Part shown: one piece after another, positions 1 through 9,232 of the stretch | Numbering within the stretch: the stretch's first letter is position 1 | Layout of the letters: each line of letters starts with the position of its first letter | Assembly: GCF_020172685.1 (NCBI RefSeq) | Contig: NZ_CP083986.1 | Location: 5,184,284 to 5,248,283 of the forward strand | DNA: 64,000 bases | Direction: 5' to 3' | Source of the DNA: [Mycobacterium] nativiensis | GTDB lineage: Bacteria; Actinomycetota; Actinomycetes; Mycobacteriales; Mycobacteriaceae | The notes under the pieces: model-generated | The model's database searches: none | What the model was told of the DNA's origin: nothing | The model's input: only the letters and a program-made list of their open reading frames with translations | Program-made: the position numbers and the translations under genes

Positions 1-19
1 AGATGTGTATAAGAGACAG
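1..19. other. Tn5 mosaic end (Nextera adapter remnant)
   Basis: Bases 1-19 match the 19-bp Tn5 mosaic end used in Nextera libraries exactly. It abuts the interior of a penicillin-binding protein gene with no transposase or inverted partner nearby. It is a library-preparation remnant at a contig end, not biology, and should be trimmed before annotation. Confidence 0.95.
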
Positions 20-2347
20 GTACCAGGTCTGCGACGGCGAATACCAATCGTTTTGCACCGGGATAGGCGCCGTAGACGGGACCCCGGCGGTGCCGCCGAT
101 CTCGGTGGGCTTGGGGAACTGCAGGATCGGGTCGCCCCACAGGGCGCCGTCCATGCTGGCTTTCCAGATCTCGGCCGGCAGGCCCGCGCCGTACACCGGC
201 CCGCCCCACTTGTTCGTCAGCGGTTCGTCACCGGTGGTGGTGCCCACCCAGACCGCGGTCGACAGCGTCGGCGTGTAACCGACCATCCACGCGTCCCGGT
301 TGGCGCCGGTGTTGCCGAGCTGGGTGGTGCCGGTCTTGGCCGCGGCCGGGCGCCCGCCGGCCAGGTCGTGCCCGCCCGAATAGCTCGGGATCGCCTTCAT
401 GGCGTCGGTGACGTTGTCCGCGACCGCCTTCGAGACACGCTGCTCCCCGGAGTCCTTGGCGGCCGCGATGTCGAAGAGCACCCGGCCGTCGGCGCCGACG
501 ACCTTCTGGATGAAGTGCGGTGGGTGGTACATCCCCGAGTTGGCCAGGGTCGCGTACGCGGTCGCCATGTCGATCACCCGGGTCTGGTACTGGCCGAGCA
601 CAATGCCGTTCTCCGGGGGCCCGCCGAGGCCGTCCTGGGACAGGGTGTGCGCGACGCCCGGGAAACTCTCGGCGACCCCGAGCTGGTGCGCGGCGTCGGC
701 GACGTCCTGCGGTCCGTGCCGGAGCTTGAGCATCAGCCGGTAGTAGGCCGTGTTGAGCGACCGTTTGAGTGCCTCGGCGATATTGCAGACCCCGCAGCTG
801 GCGCCGCCCACGTTGCTGATCTTGGTCTTGCCGACCGTCAACGGTCCGCTGTCGACCTGCTCACCCAGCCCGATGCCCTGCTTCAGCGCAGCCACCAGGG
901 CGAACACCTTGAACGACGACCCGGTCTGCAGGCCGGCCTGAGCGAAGTCGAAGCCGCCGGCCTCGTCACCGCCGTAGTAGGCCCGCACCGCGCCGTTGCG
1001 CGGATCGATGGAGACCACCGCGGTCCGCATCGCCGGTTTCTGCCCGGCCATGGTCGCGGCCACAGCCTTCTCGACGGCCCGCTGGGCCTTCATGTCGATC
1101 GTCGTGCTGATCCGCATGCCCTGGAAGTTCAGTGTCTGCTCGTCCATCCGGAACATGTCGAGGAGCTCGGCGGTGACCTGGCGCTGAATCAGCCCGTTGG
1201 GCCCCGAAGCCTGGTCGGCGTTGCGCGCCTGGTCGGGTGGGACCGTCGTCGGGAAGAACTGCTTGGCCCGCTCACTGAGCGTCAGAGCACCCGTCGCCAC
1301 CATCCCGTCGAGCACCCAGTTCCACCGCTCGACGGCCAGCTCACGGTTGATCGCGGGATCCAGCGCGGACGGGCGCTGGATCACCGCCGCCAGCAGCGCG
1401 CCCTCGGAGACGGAGAGCTCCTCGACCGTCTTGTCGAAATAGGCCCGTGACGCCGCGGCGATCCCGTAGGTGGTGCGGCCGAAGTAGATGATGTTGAGGT
1501 AGGCCTCCAACACCTCGTCCTTGGGCCACGCCTCGGACATCTTGGTGGCGATGACAAGTTCTTTGCCCTTGCGGACCAAGCCGCCCATCCCGGCGCGCGC
1601 GTCTCCGACCAGAGCGTTCTTGACGTACTGCTGGGTGATCGTCGAACCGCCCTGGGTGTCGCCGCCGAACACGTTGTTCTTGATCGCCCGGAAGAACCCC
1701 GAGAACGAGTAGCCGGAGTTGGTGTAGAAGTCACGGTCCTCGGCCGCCAGTACCGCGTCACGCACGTGGACCGGCACCTGTTCGATCTTGACGTCGACGC
1801 GATTACCTTCCGGCGGAACAATTTTCGCCAATTCGGTGCCGTCGGAGGCAAGGATCGCCGACACCTGGGTGGTGTGGATGTCGCCGGGCTCGGGGATCTC
1901 GACCGTGTGGTAGGCCATACCGAAGGTGACGACCGGGGCCACCAGCATGGTCGCGGCCGCGATGTACGCGCTGCGCCGGATCCAGACCCAGTTCACCCGC
2001 CGCCGCGGCGGTTCGTCGGCAGCGTCGTCGACCGGCGTATCGGCGGGGGCACCCGGCTTGTCGGCGTCAGGCCGAGGTCGCTCCAGGGCCGCCTTCACCT
2101 CGTCGATGGGATCCCGCAGATCCGGTTCCGCAGCGTCGGACGGGTCGGCGGATTCGTCCGGGGCCGGATTCGGCGACTTGACCGGAGTTTCGTCCACGTC
2201 GCCCGCACCGTTGAGCGGTTCCGCCGGGGACTCGTCGGCCGGTGCCACGGCCGAATCCTCCGGCCGCTCCTCGGATGACGGGTCGGCGTGCTGTGCCGTA
2301 GCGCTGTCGGTGCCCGGCGCAGTCGGGCCCTCGCCCGTCACCGCCAT
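20..2347 (-). CDS. PonA1-type bifunctional penicillin-binding protein, second paralogue, 3' end missing
   Basis: Class A penicillin-binding protein that would polymerise glycan (N-terminal GT51 domain) and cross-link peptides (C-terminal transpeptidase). The minus frame is open from ATG 2347 to the adapter, at least 776 residues, with no stop in the window. It has an acidic, proline-rich cytoplasmic tail of about 120 residues, one membrane anchor, the glycosyltransferase signature EDRDFY, then the transpeptidase motifs SSFK and KTGTTQLG. The layout is the same as in the adjacent gene at 2541-5045, so this is a diverged tandem paralogue. Its C-terminus lacks the long polyproline tail as far as it can be read. 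No in-frame ATG or GTG lies upstream before a stop at 2447-2449, which supports the start. Likely co-transcribed with the upstream ponA1 (193-bp gap). Confidence 0.9.
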
Positions 2348-2540
2348 CGAACGAATCCGTGCAGGTAGACGTCGGGCATCTGGCCCTTCACCACCCTGGT
2401 ACGGGCAGAGCCCCCGCCGACGAACGGCGAAGTGCTTGGCAGCCCGTCATCCCCCACGCGTCGCTGCTGTCGCATGGCCACCAGGTTAACGCGGGCTGTG
2501 AGTGACCCGCACCCGAACAACACCAAAGTGGACTAAAGCG

Positions 2541-5045
2541 TTACGGAACCGGAGGAGGTGGCTCGGCCGCCGGAGCGGGCTGCTGCTCGGGACCACCGGC
2601 CGGGGGCGGCGGTGCCTGCCCCGGAGGCGGTGCCTGCGGCGCGGGCGGTCCGGCCGGGATCGTGGTGGGCGGACCGATCGGGATGGTGATTCCCGGAGCG
2701 ATCTCGATCGTCGGCTGGATGACGGTCTCCGACGGTGGAGGCGGCGGGCCGTAGTCCATCGGCGGGGGCGGCGGAGGCGCGGCCGGCACGCCGGCGTAGC
2801 CGCCGATCTCGGTGGGCGTGGGGAACGTTTCGTTGGAGGTGCCATGCAGGGCGCCGTCCATGGTGGCCTTCCAAATGTCGGCCGGGATGCCGGCGCCGTA
2901 GACCGGGCCACCCCACTGATTCACCAACGGCTCGTCGCCCCCGGTGGTCCCCACCCACACCGCGGTCGACAGCGATGGCGTGTAGCCGACCATCCAACCG
3001 TCGCGGTTGGCACCGGTGTCGCCCAGCTGGGTGGTACCGGTCTTGGCCGCCGATGGCCGCCCGCCGGCCAGATTGTGCCCGCGCGACCAGCCCGCGATGG
3101 GCTGCATGGCCGAGGTGACGTTGTCGGCCACGGCCTTGGGGATGCGCTCCTCGCCGGTGTCCTCGGACGTTTCGGCGTCGAACAGCACCTGACCCTCGGC
3201 GTTGACCACCTTCTGCACGAAGTGCGGCGGGTGATAGATGCCCGAGTCGGCCAGCGTCGCGTACGCCGAGGCCATGTCGATCACCCTGGTCTGGTACTGG
3301 CCCAGCACCACTCCGCCCTCGGGCGGGCCGCCGTCCTGCGACAGCGTGTGCGGAACACCGGGGAAGCTCCTGGCGACGCCGGCCTGATGCGCCGCGTCGG
3401 CCACATCCTGCGCACCGTTCTTGAGCTTGAGCATCAGCCGGTAGTAGGCGGTGTTCAACGAGCGCTTGAGCGCCTCGGCGATATTGCAGACCCCGCAGCT
3501 CTCGCCCTCGGCGTTGGTGATCTTGATCCGGCCGTTCTCCACCGTCAGCGGCGAACTGTCGATCTGGTAGCCCAGGCCGATGCCCTGCTCCAGCGCGGCC
3601 ACCAGGGCGAACACCTTGAACGACGACCCGGTCTGCAGGCCGGCCTGGGCGAAGTCGAAACCGGTTGCATCCGAGCCGCCGTAGTAGGCGCGCACCGCGC
3701 CGTTGCGCGGGTCGATCGACACCACCGCGGTCCGCATGTTGGGGATCTGGTCTTTGAGGTAGGTCTCCACCGCGTCTTCGGCGGCGTCCTGCGCCTGCGG
3801 GTCGATGGTGGTGGTGATCTGCAGTCCCTGGGTGTTCAGGGTCTGCTCGTCGATGTTGAAAAGGTCGAGCAGTTCCTTGGTGACCTGCCGCTGGATCAGC
3901 CCGTTGGGGCCGGTGGTGATGTTCTGGGCCCGGGCCTGCTCGGGCGGGACCGTCGCCGGAAAGTCCTGGGCGGCACGCTCACCGGCGCTCAGCGCACCGG
4001 TCTCCACCATGCCGTCGAGCACCCAGTCCCATCGCTCGACGGCTCCTTCGGGGTCGACGGCGGGGTCCAGGGTGGACGGCCGCTGGATCAGCGCGGCCAG
4101 CAGTGCGCCCTCGGCCACGTCCAGCTCCTCGACGGGCTTGTCGAAGTAGGCCCGCGACGCCGCGGCGATCCCGTAGGCGCCGCGGCCGAAGTAGATGATG
4201 TTCAGGTACGCCTGCAGCACATCGTCTTTGGGCCACGCGCTGGACATCTTGGTGGCGATCACCAGTTCCTTGGCCTTGCGAACCAATCCGCCCATACCGG
4301 CCCGCGCGTCCCCGACCAGGGCGTTCTTGACGTACTGCTGGGTGATGGTCGAACCACCCTGGGTGTCGCCGCCGAAGATGTTGTTCTTGATCGCGCGGGC
4401 GAACCCGGATATCGAGAAGCCCGGGTTGGAGTAGAAGTCGCGGTCTTCGGCGGCCAGCACGGCGTTGCGCACGTACACCGGCACCTGGTTGATGCCGATG
4501 TCGACGCGATTGCCTTCCGGCGGAATGATTTTGGCCAGCTCCGAGCCGTCGTTGGCAAGGATCGTCGACACCTGGTTGGTCCGGATGTCGCCAGGCGAGG
4601 GCACCTCGGTGATGGAATAGGCCATCGCGAACGTGACGATCGGCAGCAGCAGCATCACCGCGAAGGAGGCGTAGATCCCGCGCCGGATCCACTTCCAGTT
4701 CGGCGGGTGCCGGCGCAGCCAGTCCAGCGGGCTCGGCGCAGCAGGCGGGCGCTCGCGACGCTCAACCCGCCGCGGCAGCTCCTCGGCCGGCGGCTCGGGC
4801 GGTGGCTCGCGGCGCGGGATACGACCACTCAGCGCCCGCTCGCGTTGCGGGGGCGCGCCGTCGAGGGCCGCCCTGACCGCATCGATCGGGTCGCGCAGGT
4901 CGGAGGTGACGGCGTCGTCGACCGCCGGAATGATCGTGGTGTGCCGGTCGTCGGGCCCGACCGGTGCCCGGCGGCTGCGCGGTCTGCCATCGCCGGACGG
5001 GCCGATCGAGGCGCCATCCGATCGGTCGTCGTGGTGTTTACTCAC
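2541..5045 (-). CDS. ponA1: Bifunctional penicillin-binding protein PonA1
   Basis: Main class A PBP of mycobacterial cell elongation, a membrane-anchored glycosyltransferase and transpeptidase (834 aa). Order: cytoplasmic tail of about 140 residues rich in P, R and E; one TM segment (FAVMLLLPIVTFAMAYSI); GT51 domain with EDRDFY and GGSTITQQYVKNAL; transpeptidase with SSFK, SLN and KTGTTQLG; and a C-terminal proline-rich tail with runs of PPPP. The sequence closely follows M. tuberculosis Rv0050 from the TM segment onward. GTG 5045 is chosen because it overlaps the 3' end of the DUF5318 gene by 8 bases, as expected for a coupled pair; upstream codons in frame read low-complexity antisense-like sequence. 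Confidence 0.93.
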   Translation of the reverse strand: MSKHHDDRSDGASIGPSGDGRPRSRRAPVGPDDRHTTIIPAVDDAVTSDLRDPIDAVRAALDGAPPQRERALSGRIPRREPPPEPPAEELPRRVERRERPPAAPSPLDWLRRHPPNWKWIRRGIYASFAVMLLLPIVTFAMAYSITEVPSPGDIRTNQVSTILANDGSELAKIIPPEGNRVDIGINQVPVYVRNAVLAAEDRDFYSNPGFSISGFARAIKNNIFGGDTQGGSTITQQYVKNALVGDARAGMGGLVRKAKELVIATKMSSAWPKDDVLQAYLNIIYFGRGAYGIAAASRAYFDKPVEELDVAEGALLAALIQRPSTLDPAVDPEGAVERWDWVLDGMVETGALSAGERAAQDFPATVPPEQARAQNITTGPNGLIQRQVTKELLDLFNIDEQTLNTQGLQITTTIDPQAQDAAEDAVETYLKDQIPNMRTAVVSIDPRNGAVRAYYGGSDATGFDFAQAGLQTGSSFKVFALVAALEQGIGLGYQIDSSPLTVENGRIKITNAEGESCGVCNIAEALKRSLNTAYYRLMLKLKNGAQDVADAAHQAGVARSFPGVPHTLSQDGGPPEGGVVLGQYQTRVIDMASAYATLADSGIYHPPHFVQKVVNAEGQVLFDAETSEDTGEERIPKAVADNVTSAMQPIAGWSRGHNLAGGRPSAAKTGTTQLGDTGANRDGWMVGYTPSLSTAVWVGTTGGDEPLVNQWGGPVYGAGIPADIWKATMDGALHGTSNETFPTPTEIGGYAGVPAAPPPPPPMDYGPPPPPSETVIQPTIEIAPGITIPIGPPTTIPAGPPAPQAPPPGQAPPPPAGGPEQQPAPAAEPPPPVP

Positions 5046-5490
5046 TGGCGGTGCGGGCTCCGCTGCGTGCCGTGCGCCGACCCCGTGATCCCTTCGGCGG
5101 GCGAGCGAGACCCAACACATATGACTTCACCAGATGATTCCAGCTGCAGGTCCGGCACACCTCGACCACGTGCACGTTGAACTCCGGGTGGCGGGTGGCC
5201 AGCAGGACCAGTTCCTCGGCGGATCGCGCCGAACCCGACACCGGGCCCAGGTTGTCGCCGTACACCCACGAGACCAGGGTGAGCTGCTCTTTGCGGCAGA
5301 TCGGGCACACCACCGCGCTCGTCTTGCCGTGGTACTTCGCCGCCCTGAGCAGATACGGATTGGCGTCGCACACCTCCGACACCCCGGTCCGCCCGGAGTA
5401 GACCTCGGCCAGCAGGGAACGGCGCCGGAGCGCGTAGTCCACCACCTGTCGCTGCAATCGCACGGTCACCAGAGTACGTCGGGTCGCCAC
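5038..5490 (-). CDS. DUF5318 protein (Rv0049 homologue)
   Basis: Small cytoplasmic protein of 150 aa with two CxxC pairs (CPIC near residue 62 and CRTC near residue 112), suggesting a zinc ribbon, and a basic C-terminus. It corresponds to M. tuberculosis Rv0049, which also sits directly before ponA1. Function is unknown; the constant position next to ponA1 suggests a link to cell-wall synthesis, which is inference. Starts at GTG 5490, divergent from the DUF1707 gene at 5576, so the 85-bp gap should hold both promoters. Confidence 0.85.
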   Translation of the reverse strand: MATRRTLVTVRLQRQVVDYALRRRSLLAEVYSGRTGVSEVCDANPYLLRAAKYHGKTSAVVCPICRKEQLTLVSWVYGDNLGPVSGSARSAEELVLLATRHPEFNVHVVEVCRTCSWNHLVKSYVLGLARPPKGSRGRRTARSGARTASE

Positions 5491-5575
5491 CGACCGGAGT
5501 GATGAACGCCCCTATCGCACACCTACCCGGGGATTCGGTGTCCGTCACACCCGGCGGACTTCTAACATCGTCGCC

Positions 5576-6418
5576 GTGGCAACACGGCAGACCAGCGGAA
5601 CCCGCGCCAAGGACAGTGATCGCGATGACGTCTGCCGGGTCCTCGACGCCGGCCTGGCCGAGGGGCAGCTGTCGAGTGCCGAGCACCGGGAGCGGATCAG
5701 CGCGGCCACCAGCGCGGTGACACTGGGTGACCTGCACGGGTTGATCGCCGACCTGCAGACCGCGGACGCGCCGGTACAACTGCCGACACTGACCAAACCC
5801 GGGAAGTTCAGCGGCCGGGGAGTCGCCCTGGGTGCACTGGGCGCAGCGGTGCTGGTCGGGATGGGGATCGGCTGGGGGGTGTACGGCAACACCAGTTCCC
5901 CGCTGAACTTCACCTCCGATCCCGGCGCCAAACCGGACGGTGTCACTCCGGTGGTGCTCACCCCGCCGCGGCAACTGCTGTCGCTGGGCGGATTGAGCGG
6001 TCTGCTGGAGCAGGCCCGCGCGAAGTTCGGCGACACCATGGGCTACCGGCTGGTGATCTACCCGGAGTACGCGTCGCTGGATCGGCCCGATCCCTCCGAG
6101 AGCCGCCGCCAGCTGAACTACAACTACCGCGGCGGCTGGGATGACCCGAGAAGCTCGGCCATCGGCAGCCGCACCACCCCGGTCGACCTGAGCAAGTTCG
6201 ATCTGAAGGGCGCCGTCGGGATCCTGCGCGGGGCGCCCGAAACCCTCGGCATCAAGCCCGCCGACGTCAAATCCACCTACCTGATCATCGAGGGAGCCGA
6301 GGACCCGACCGCACCGGGCACGCTCTCACTGTCGGTCTACGTATCCAGCGACTACGGCGGTGGATACATCGCATTCGCCGGCGATGGCACCGTCAAACGG
6401 ATCAATTACCCGTCCTGA
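5576..6418 (+). CDS. DUF1707 membrane protein (Rv0048c homologue)
   Basis: 280-aa single-pass membrane protein. Residues about 12-60 form a DUF1707 domain (DRDDVCRVLDAGLAEGQLS, then EHRERISAA), which in actinobacteria precedes membrane segments. A TM helix follows at about 82-104 (ALGALGAAVLVGMGIGWGV) and then an extracytoplasmic domain of about 175 residues with no recognised catalytic motif. The order of genes is that of M. tuberculosis Rv0048c-Rv0047c-ino1. GTG start at 5576. Its stop is 12 bases before a palindromic repeat unit (6431-6484). Function unknown. Confidence 0.85.
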   Translation: MATRQTSGTRAKDSDRDDVCRVLDAGLAEGQLSSAEHRERISAATSAVTLGDLHGLIADLQTADAPVQLPTLTKPGKFSGRGVALGALGAAVLVGMGIGWGVYGNTSSPLNFTSDPGAKPDGVTPVVLTPPRQLLSLGGLSGLLEQARAKFGDTMGYRLVIYPEYASLDRPDPSESRRQLNYNYRGGWDDPRSSAIGSRTTPVDLSKFDLKGAVGILRGAPETLGIKPADVKSTYLIIEGAEDPTAPGTLSLSVYVSSDYGGGYIAFAGDGTVKRINYPS

Positions 6419-6430
6419 ACTGCTGATTTC

Positions 6431-6484
6431 GTGCGGCGGTCCCAGCTTCGGCTCTCCTTCGTCGAGCCTCGCTGAACCGCCGGT
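6431..6484. repeat. Dispersed palindromic repeat, unit 1
   Basis: The reverse complement of this roughly 54-bp segment aligns almost base for base with the two tandem units at 42846-42957. It keeps the terminal CCGGCGGTT / AACCGCCG inverted arms and the core GAGGCTCGACGAAGGAGAG. It lies in the gap after the DUF1707 gene stop. Confidence 0.75.
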
Positions 6485-6532
6485 TTCCCCCGGCTGAACG
6501 CTGGGCGAATACTGGGGACTTGGGTCTGGTTA

Positions 6533-6545
6533 TATCGGCGCGATA
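6533..6545. promoter_or_regulatory. Palindrome TATCGGCGCGATA upstream of padR-ino1
   Basis: A perfect 5-3-5 inverted repeat (TATCG / CGATA) lies about 54 bases before the padR start, in an A/T-richer stretch than its surroundings. PadR-family regulators usually repress their own operon by binding such palindromes, so this is a candidate operator. There is no binding evidence. Confidence 0.4.
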
Positions 6546-6598
6546 CTATGGCGCGAACCGTCGACCGGTCGTAGCTAACCATCACAGGAGGTGACTCG

Positions 6599-7141
6599 GT
6601 GCTTGAGCTTGCCATACTCGGCTTGCTGCTCGAGTCTCCGATGCACGGCTACGAGTTGCGGAAGCGGTTGACCGGTTTGCTGGGCGCGTTCCGGGCGTTC
6701 TCCTACGGCTCGCTGTATCCCGCATTGCGGCGGATGCAGATGGCCGGGCTGATCGCCGAGGACGCAACCCCGGCGGGAACCCCGGTGCGCCGGGCCCGCC
6801 GGGTGTACCGGATGACCGACGCCGGCCGTCAGCGCTTCAACGAGCTGGTGGCCGACACCGGACCGCAGAACTACACCGACGACGGCTTCGGAGTGCACCT
6901 GGCGTTCTTCAACCGCACCCCCGCCGAAGCGCGGATGCGGATTCTGGAGGGCCGGCGCCGTCAGGTGGAGGAACGCCGGGAAGGTCTGCGCAACGCTGTG
7001 GCGCGGGCCAGTACTTCGTTGGACCGCTACACCCGCCAACTGCACCAGCTCGGGCTGGAATCCAGTGAGCGGGAGGTCAAGTGGCTCAACGAGTTGATTG
7101 CGGCCGAACGCGTCTCGCAGGGCCGAGCCGAACAGTCTTGA
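6599..7141 (+). CDS. PadR-family transcriptional regulator (Rv0047c homologue)
   Basis: 180-aa DNA-binding protein. Residues 1-80 are a PadR winged helix (LLLESPMHGYELRKRL, then SYGSLYPALRRMQMAGLI), and the C-terminal half is a helical dimerisation arm rich in R and E. GTG 6599 is preceded by a strong AGGAGGT at 8 bases. It lies 78 bp before ino1 on the same strand and probably shares its transcript; in M. tuberculosis the same pair is Rv0047c-Rv0046c. It may control inositol synthesis, which is inference from position. Confidence 0.9.
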   Translation: MLELAILGLLLESPMHGYELRKRLTGLLGAFRAFSYGSLYPALRRMQMAGLIAEDATPAGTPVRRARRVYRMTDAGRQRFNELVADTGPQNYTDDGFGVHLAFFNRTPAEARMRILEGRRRQVEERREGLRNAVARASTSLDRYTRQLHQLGLESSEREVKWLNELIAAERVSQGRAEQS

Positions 7142-7219
7142 CGCCCGCCGGATGCGGGAATCGGGACAACACAACGCAGCACGTCAGCAGTGAAAGCAGA
7201 AATAAGGAGACCGTCGAAA

Positions 7220-8326
7220 ATGAGTGAGCAAACCGCATCAGCGGCGTCGACGGATGTGCGGGTCGCCATTGTCGGCGTCGGTAACTGCGCGTCCTCGCTG
7301 GTCCAGGGCGTGCAGTACTACCAGGACGCCGATGACAACTCGACGGTGCCCGGCCTGATGCACGTGCGGTTCGGCCCGTACCACGTCCGCGACGTCAAAT
7401 TCGTCGCCGCGTTCGACGTGGACGCCAAGAAGGTCGGCTTCGACCTGTCCGAGGCCATCTTCGCCTCGGAGAACAACACCATCAAGATCGCCGACGTGCC
7501 GCCGACCAACGTGATCGTGCAGCGCGGTCCGACCCTCGACGGCATCGGCAAGTACTACGCCGAGACCATCGAGGTCTCCGACGCCGAGGCAGTCGACGTG
7601 GTCGCCGCCCTGCGCGAGGCCAAGGTCGACGTACTGGTCTCCTACCTGCCGGTGGGCTCGGATGAGGCCGACAAGTTCTACGCCCAGTGCGCCATCGATG
7701 CAGGCGTGGCGTTCGTCAACGCACTGCCGGTGTTCATCGCCTCCGACCCGGTGTGGGCCAAGAAGTTCGCCGACGCCGGCGTGCCGATCGTCGGCGACGA
7801 CATCAAGAGCCAGGTCGGCGCCACCATCACCCACCGGGTCATGGCCAAGCTGTTCGAGGACCGCGGTGTCACGCTGGACCGCACCTACCAGCTCAACGTC
7901 GGCGGCAACATGGACTTCAAGAACATGCTCGAGCGCGAGCGCCTGGAGTCCAAGAAGGTCTCCAAGACCCAGGCCGTCACCTCCAACCTGACCGGCTCGC
8001 TGGCCGGCAAGATCGAGGACAAGAACGTCCACATCGGCCCGTCCGACCACGTCGCCTGGCTCGATGACCGCAAGTGGGCCTACGTGCGCCTCGAGGGCCG
8101 CGCCTTCGGTGACGCACCGCTGAACCTGGAGTACAAGCTCGAGGTGTGGGACTCCCCCAACTCGGCCGGCATCATCATCGACGCAGTCCGTGCGGCCAAG
8201 ATCGCCAAGGACCGCGGCGTCGGCGGCCCGATCCTCCCCGCTTCGGCCTACCTGATGAAGAGCCCGCCCAAGCAGCTGCCGGACGACGTCGCGCGCACTG
8301 AGCTCGAAGCGTTCATCGTCGGCTAG
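7220..8326 (+). CDS. ino1: Inositol-1-phosphate synthase
   Basis: Converts glucose 6-phosphate to myo-inositol 1-phosphate with NAD+, the first step to phosphatidylinositol, its mannosides and mycothiol. 368 aa, the usual length in mycobacteria. The N-terminal Rossmann motif is [10 protein letters not shown] (residues about 16-25). The central tetramerisation and active region includes [16 protein letters not shown] and [12 protein letters not shown], characteristic of the actinobacterial enzymes. ATG 7220 is chosen over an in-frame GTG at 7190 because AAGGAG lies just upstream and known homologues start with a short polar leader. Confidence 0.96.
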   Translation: MSEQTASAASTDVRVAIVGVGNCASSLVQGVQYYQDADDNSTVPGLMHVRFGPYHVRDVKFVAAFDVDAKKVGFDLSEAIFASENNTIKIADVPPTNVIVQRGPTLDGIGKYYAETIEVSDAEAVDVVAALREAKVDVLVSYLPVGSDEADKFYAQCAIDAGVAFVNALPVFIASDPVWAKKFADAGVPIVGDDIKSQVGATITHRVMAKLFEDRGVTLDRTYQLNVGGNMDFKNMLERERLESKKVSKTQAVTSNLTGSLAGKIEDKNVHIGPSDHVAWLDDRKWAYVRLEGRAFGDAPLNLEYKLEVWDSPNSAGIIIDAVRAAKIAKDRGVGGPILPASAYLMKSPPKQLPDDVARTELEAFIVG

Positions 8327-8341
8327 GCGTAGGGTCGCCGG

Positions 8342-9228
8342 GTGATTCCCGACGACGAGCCGGACGGACCGTCCGAGTTCGCGCTGCTGGCCGGCAACGC
8401 CGAACAGGCCGGTGTCGCCGGTCCGCTCCCCGCCGTTGAGCGCATCCGGACCGGAACGGTCAGTGCACTGCGCTGGGGAAGCGCGCCGCCGCGCGTGGTG
8501 TTTCTGCACGGCGGCGCGCAGAACGCCCACACCTGGGACACCGTCATCCTCGGGCTCGGCGAACCCGCGCTGGCCGTGGACCTGCCGGGACACGGCCGTT
8601 CCGACTGGCGCGACGACGGCGACTACTCACCGCAGCGCAACGCCGCCGCTCTTGCGCCGGTGCTGCGTGAGCTGGCACCGGCCGCCGAGTTGGTGGTCGG
8701 TATGTCGCTGGGCGGGCTGACCGCGATCCGGTTGGCGGCCACCGCGCCGGACCTGGTCCGGCGGCTGACGGTTGTGGACGTGACTCCCTCAGCGCTGCAG
8801 CGGCATTCGCAGATGAGTGCCGCTGATCGCGGAACGGTGGCCTTGGCCCAAGGTGATCGGACGTTCCCCGACTTCGAGTCGCTGCTTGCCCTCACCATGG
8901 CCGCGGCACCGCACCGGGACCCCGAATCGCTGCGGCGCGGCCTTTTCCACAACACCCGCCGGCTGCCGGACGGTCGCTGGACCTGGAGGTACGACACCAT
9001 CCGCACCGTCGGCGACTTCGCCCCGTTATGGACCGATGTGTCCGCGGTCAGGGCCCCGACCACCTTGATTCGCGGTGGCGATTCGGGGTTCGTGACCGAC
9101 GAGGACGTCGCCGAGTACGCGCGGCGCTCACCCGGCCTGGCCGTTCACGTGGTAGCCGGTTCGGGCATTCGGTGCAAAGCGATCAGCCCCGGGCTCTGGT
9201 CGAACTGCTGCACGCGGCGTTACCGTGA
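8342..9228 (+). pseudogene. Alpha/beta hydrolase (Rv0045c homologue) with one-base frameshift
   Basis: Esterase-type alpha/beta hydrolase: oxyanion segment FLHGGAQNAHTWD, then AVDLPGHGRSDW, and nucleophile elbow GMSLGG. The frame breaks at 9164-9166. Downstream, a frame one base off reads SGHSVQSDQPRALVELLHAALP and stops at 9226-9228, matching the C-terminus of M. tuberculosis Rv0045c and carrying the catalytic histidine. The interval is 887 bp, one short of 296 codons. In the unshifted frame, translation runs on into the next gene. A missing G in a short G run is the simplest explanation; sequencing error and true mutation cannot be told apart here. Confidence 0.85.
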
Positions 9229-9232
9229 CGAA

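Noticed and set aside
2338..2526. 62-aa leftward frame before the first ponA1-type gene
   Set aside because: No recognisable domain; it overlaps the real start in another frame. A leader peptide cannot be excluded but has no support.
5..5180. Long rightward open frames opposite the two ponA1 genes
   Set aside because: They are R/G/P-rich antisense shadows of the penicillin-binding protein codons, a usual effect of high GC.
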